Positions 61,582 through 64,000 of a stretch of DNA of 64,000 bases are shown here, one piece after another (positions within the stretch are counted from its first letter, which is position 1; every line of letters begins with the position of its first letter). The position numbers were made by a program, and so were the translations under genes. The DNA comes from Macropodus opercularis (taxonomy: Eukaryota; Chordata; Actinopteri; Anabantiformes; Osphronemidae), in contig CM061105.1 of NCBI GenBank assembly GCA_030770545.1, positions 9,097,001 through 9,161,000 on the forward strand, in the 5' to 3' direction. Under the pieces are notes generated by a model, which ran no database searches, was not told the DNA's origin, and saw only the letters and a program-made list of their open reading frames with translations.

Positions 61582-64000
61582 CTGATGGGAGAGAGAAGAT
61601 AGAGAACAGATTTTCCAATTTGTTTCCAATGTCAGCAGAAATGTCATGTTTTCAGAGAGTCTCTCCCCACATGATTTTACCGAAGCAATAACTGATCCTT
61701 TAATCAACAGAGAGTTCTTCCAAGTTTAATGCTGTATCTATATAAGCCAAACTTTCAACTCTGATGACAAATAATAAATCCCACTTTGTTTCATTGCCTT
61801 TGTGTAACAATGCATCTGATTGTGTTATTTAATAATGTGCTAAAAAGTCAATACATACAATACAGATTTCAAAAACACTTGCTTTAATACAATGCACAGA
61901 CCCTACATTAGTCATTCATCTTACATGCTTTCACGTGTGTTTATGTATGTGTGAATGTGCCCACTTCTGTGTATCTGTGTGTGGTATCCATCTGTCTGTT
62001 CACCGATAAAGCCTGTCAACATAGAGACTAATCCCACCATTAGCACCAGTTGCCTTAATGACAGAGACATCTTTATCCCGACTGTAGCAAGAGCGAGAAA
62101 ACAGAGGGGCAGAATAAAAGCAGGAAGACAAACACACAGGAAAATAACCCACAGCCTTCGCCAAAATTAACAGTACAAGTTAAACTTCTTTTATAAAAGG
62201 TAGGACAGACTGAAAATACAATAGAATACTGGAAAACAAATTTAAACGCAGGTCATCACAATAGAAAATAGAGACTTTTAACAGTATTCTGTGTAAGTAA
62301 GTTCTGTGAATGCAAGTGCAAATTGAGGAGGCGCATCGGTGGGGTCAAAGGTCGCGCAGTTGACCTAGAGGTAACTTTGTGCATAACCTGGTTTGGACCT
62401 GGTGACAGGAAACTGCCACAGCAAAGAAGGAGGTGTCTGCAAAAGATCTGCTGACACAGAGACACTGAGACCTTTCAGCCCTCTCACATACACAGACATG
62501 CTCACACACATGTTCAGAAACAGAGCACACAAGTATGCACGCATACACACAAACTAGTGTCTGCACACTCCCTACGCACACAGACGCACACAGGCGACAG
62601 CAGAGTGGAGTCAGCTGGAGAGACAGACACACTTTGGCCTTTCAACAGTCAGGATCTCTGGACAGGTCAGGACCACACACACTGATGGACACACACAGAG
62701 AGACACACACGCCCCACTGGTAACAGTCTAATGTCCATTGCTGTTGTGATTACTCAAGATTGTGAAGTGAGCTAGAACACTGTCACTAAATAATTTTTCT
62801 TTAAAAAAATTTAATTAAAGCTCTACATAGAAATAACCAACCAACGCCCACTGCTCCACTCTCAGAGAGGTTTACCCGACTAAAATACATTCAGTCAAAT
62901 GCCTTGCCTGTTTATCAAACAGAGGTAAATCGTGTTGTCCTCCTAAAACAGGGTTAGTGATTCAATCCCAGCTCCTCCAGTCTAAGCTATTGCAGCACAG
63001 CTGTACGTCAGAAACTGGTTGCCAGGCAGTTTAAACAGTTCATGAATGGATTGGTGGAAATTTGGTGTAGGCCTGACCCACACAGCAACCTCCACCAGTC
63101 AGAAAAGCAGCGCATCCAGGCATTTATCCTGTCCTTAAAGCTTGAAAGAACATTTATTTAAAGCTCTGAATATACAAACCCTGAACCATGATATGTTACA
63201 AGACGTTGGGAAATCGGTTTGGCAGAGGAAAATCAAGCGGATAAAAGAAGATAAGAAATACAGAGAAACTAAGTCTCATTTAAGTGTATTTGCTGTTTCT
63301 TTCTTTAAAGAAAGCTCCGTCTTTCACTCTTCCGCCTCTCCTCACCTTTTGTTATGAAGCTTTCGGGTTGAAAAAACATGTGGAGTGAAGTTGAAGGTGA
63401 AGTTTTAAATCTGCTATCCCAATGCATATCTGTTTCTTTTAGCCAACGTACAATAATTCCACCTAGAAATTAAGCCTGGATGATAATTCAAACGTCAAAC
63501 AGGCTTTATGGATACAAAACAAAAAAGTGCACGTAAGTCCTCCTTTCACTAGTTTGGCTTTTGGTGAAAGACCTCCACAATATTCAGGTACATCCATCCA
63601 CTTTTGTGTAACATCACTGTTTGAAGAGCGAACAAAATAAAATATGCTGCTTTTAATCCTTCTTTTCAGTAATCAAGAAAAATGACCTACTCTGCTCACC
63701 CACAGTATGCACAGATTCCTGTAAGCATTTTTGTTTGATGGGTTCCACCAAATCCCCTCATGGGAGGGTGTTTGTGTGAAGAGATGAGTGAGCATGTGTG
63801 TGTCTATACTGTACTTATGCTGCAGTTTGACAGCTTGAGTGATCTCTGCGCTGGGATTTGGAAGGCCACGGTTACGGCTCTTCACTCATCGCCCTCCAGT
63901 GTGCGAGTGTGTGTAACTCAATGCCTCTAATCTCTGGCTGCTCGAAGGATTAGGAACTCAGCTATTCTCAATGGGAGCATGCTGGAGCTAGTCCTGTTTA
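61582..64000 (-). other. eif2b3: eif2b3 intron running off the right edge
   Basis: At least 2.4 kb upstream of the first visible eif2b3 exon shows no further exon: the conserved upstream sequence of the nucleotidyltransferase domain is not found on the minus strand. CA-rich sequence occurs at 62.5-62.7 kb. Confidence 0.6.

Noticed and set aside
1..64000. CRISPR arrays, bacterial operons, tRNA or rRNA genes
   Set aside because: No spaced direct repeats, tRNA-like cloverleaf or rRNA sequence was noticed; the window is vertebrate genomic DNA. A tRNAscan run would settle the tRNA point.

Overview
The window is vertebrate nuclear DNA, almost certainly from a ray-finned (teleost, probably percomorph) fish. 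The reasons are GT-AG introns that are mostly short, Tc1-type transposon relics, many CA/GT microsatellites, and predicted proteins that look fish-like. No bacterial, organellar or viral genes were seen. All four genes lie on the minus strand, so each is read from high to low coordinates. From left to right they are: the first two coding exons of a selenoprotein T gene (276-1196, continuing past the left edge); a complete kinesin-13 gene, kif2c (2064-7524, 22 coding exons, 702 codons); a complete Patched gene, ptch2 (18146-41924, 23 coding exons, 1486 codons in the spliced model); and the 3' part of eif2b3 (48668-61581, nine exons, 351 codons plus stop, with the 5' exons beyond the right edge).

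I built the gene models by hand. Each exon join keeps the reading frame and uses GT/AG borders, and the resulting proteins match the known families throughout. The kif2c, ptch2, eif2b3 order corresponds to human 1p34.1, where PTCH2 and EIF2B3 are also neighbours and KIF2C is close by; this supports calling the Patched gene ptch2 rather than ptch1. Selenoprotein T is not part of that human neighbourhood.

Layout: 1-1.37 kb selenot 5' exons and promoter; 1.97-7.75 kb kif2c, with a non-autonomous Tc1 element in intron 3; 7.8-16.4 kb no recognisable gene; about 16.4-42.6 kb ptch2 with its 3' UTR, introns and CpG-rich promoter; 42.7-48.5 kb no gene (ptch2 upstream region); 48.5-64 kb eif2b3, with a second Tc1 relic in an intron.

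The genes do not form one pathway. Selenoprotein T is an ER redox protein, Kif2c depolymerises microtubules in mitosis, Ptch2 is the Hedgehog receptor, and eIF2B-gamma is part of the nucleotide exchange factor of translation initiation. The most useful non-genic signal is four exact copies of the GLI-binding 9-mer GACCACCCA in or around ptch2, one of them in its promoter, as expected for Hedgehog negative feedback. Other points of interest are the in-frame TGA (selenocysteine) codon of selenot, altered residues in the FRESKLT motif of Kif2c, and a long PTCH1-like C-terminal tail in Ptch2 that can be cut short by retention of an 85-base intron. I did not find a convincing wholly new biological system.
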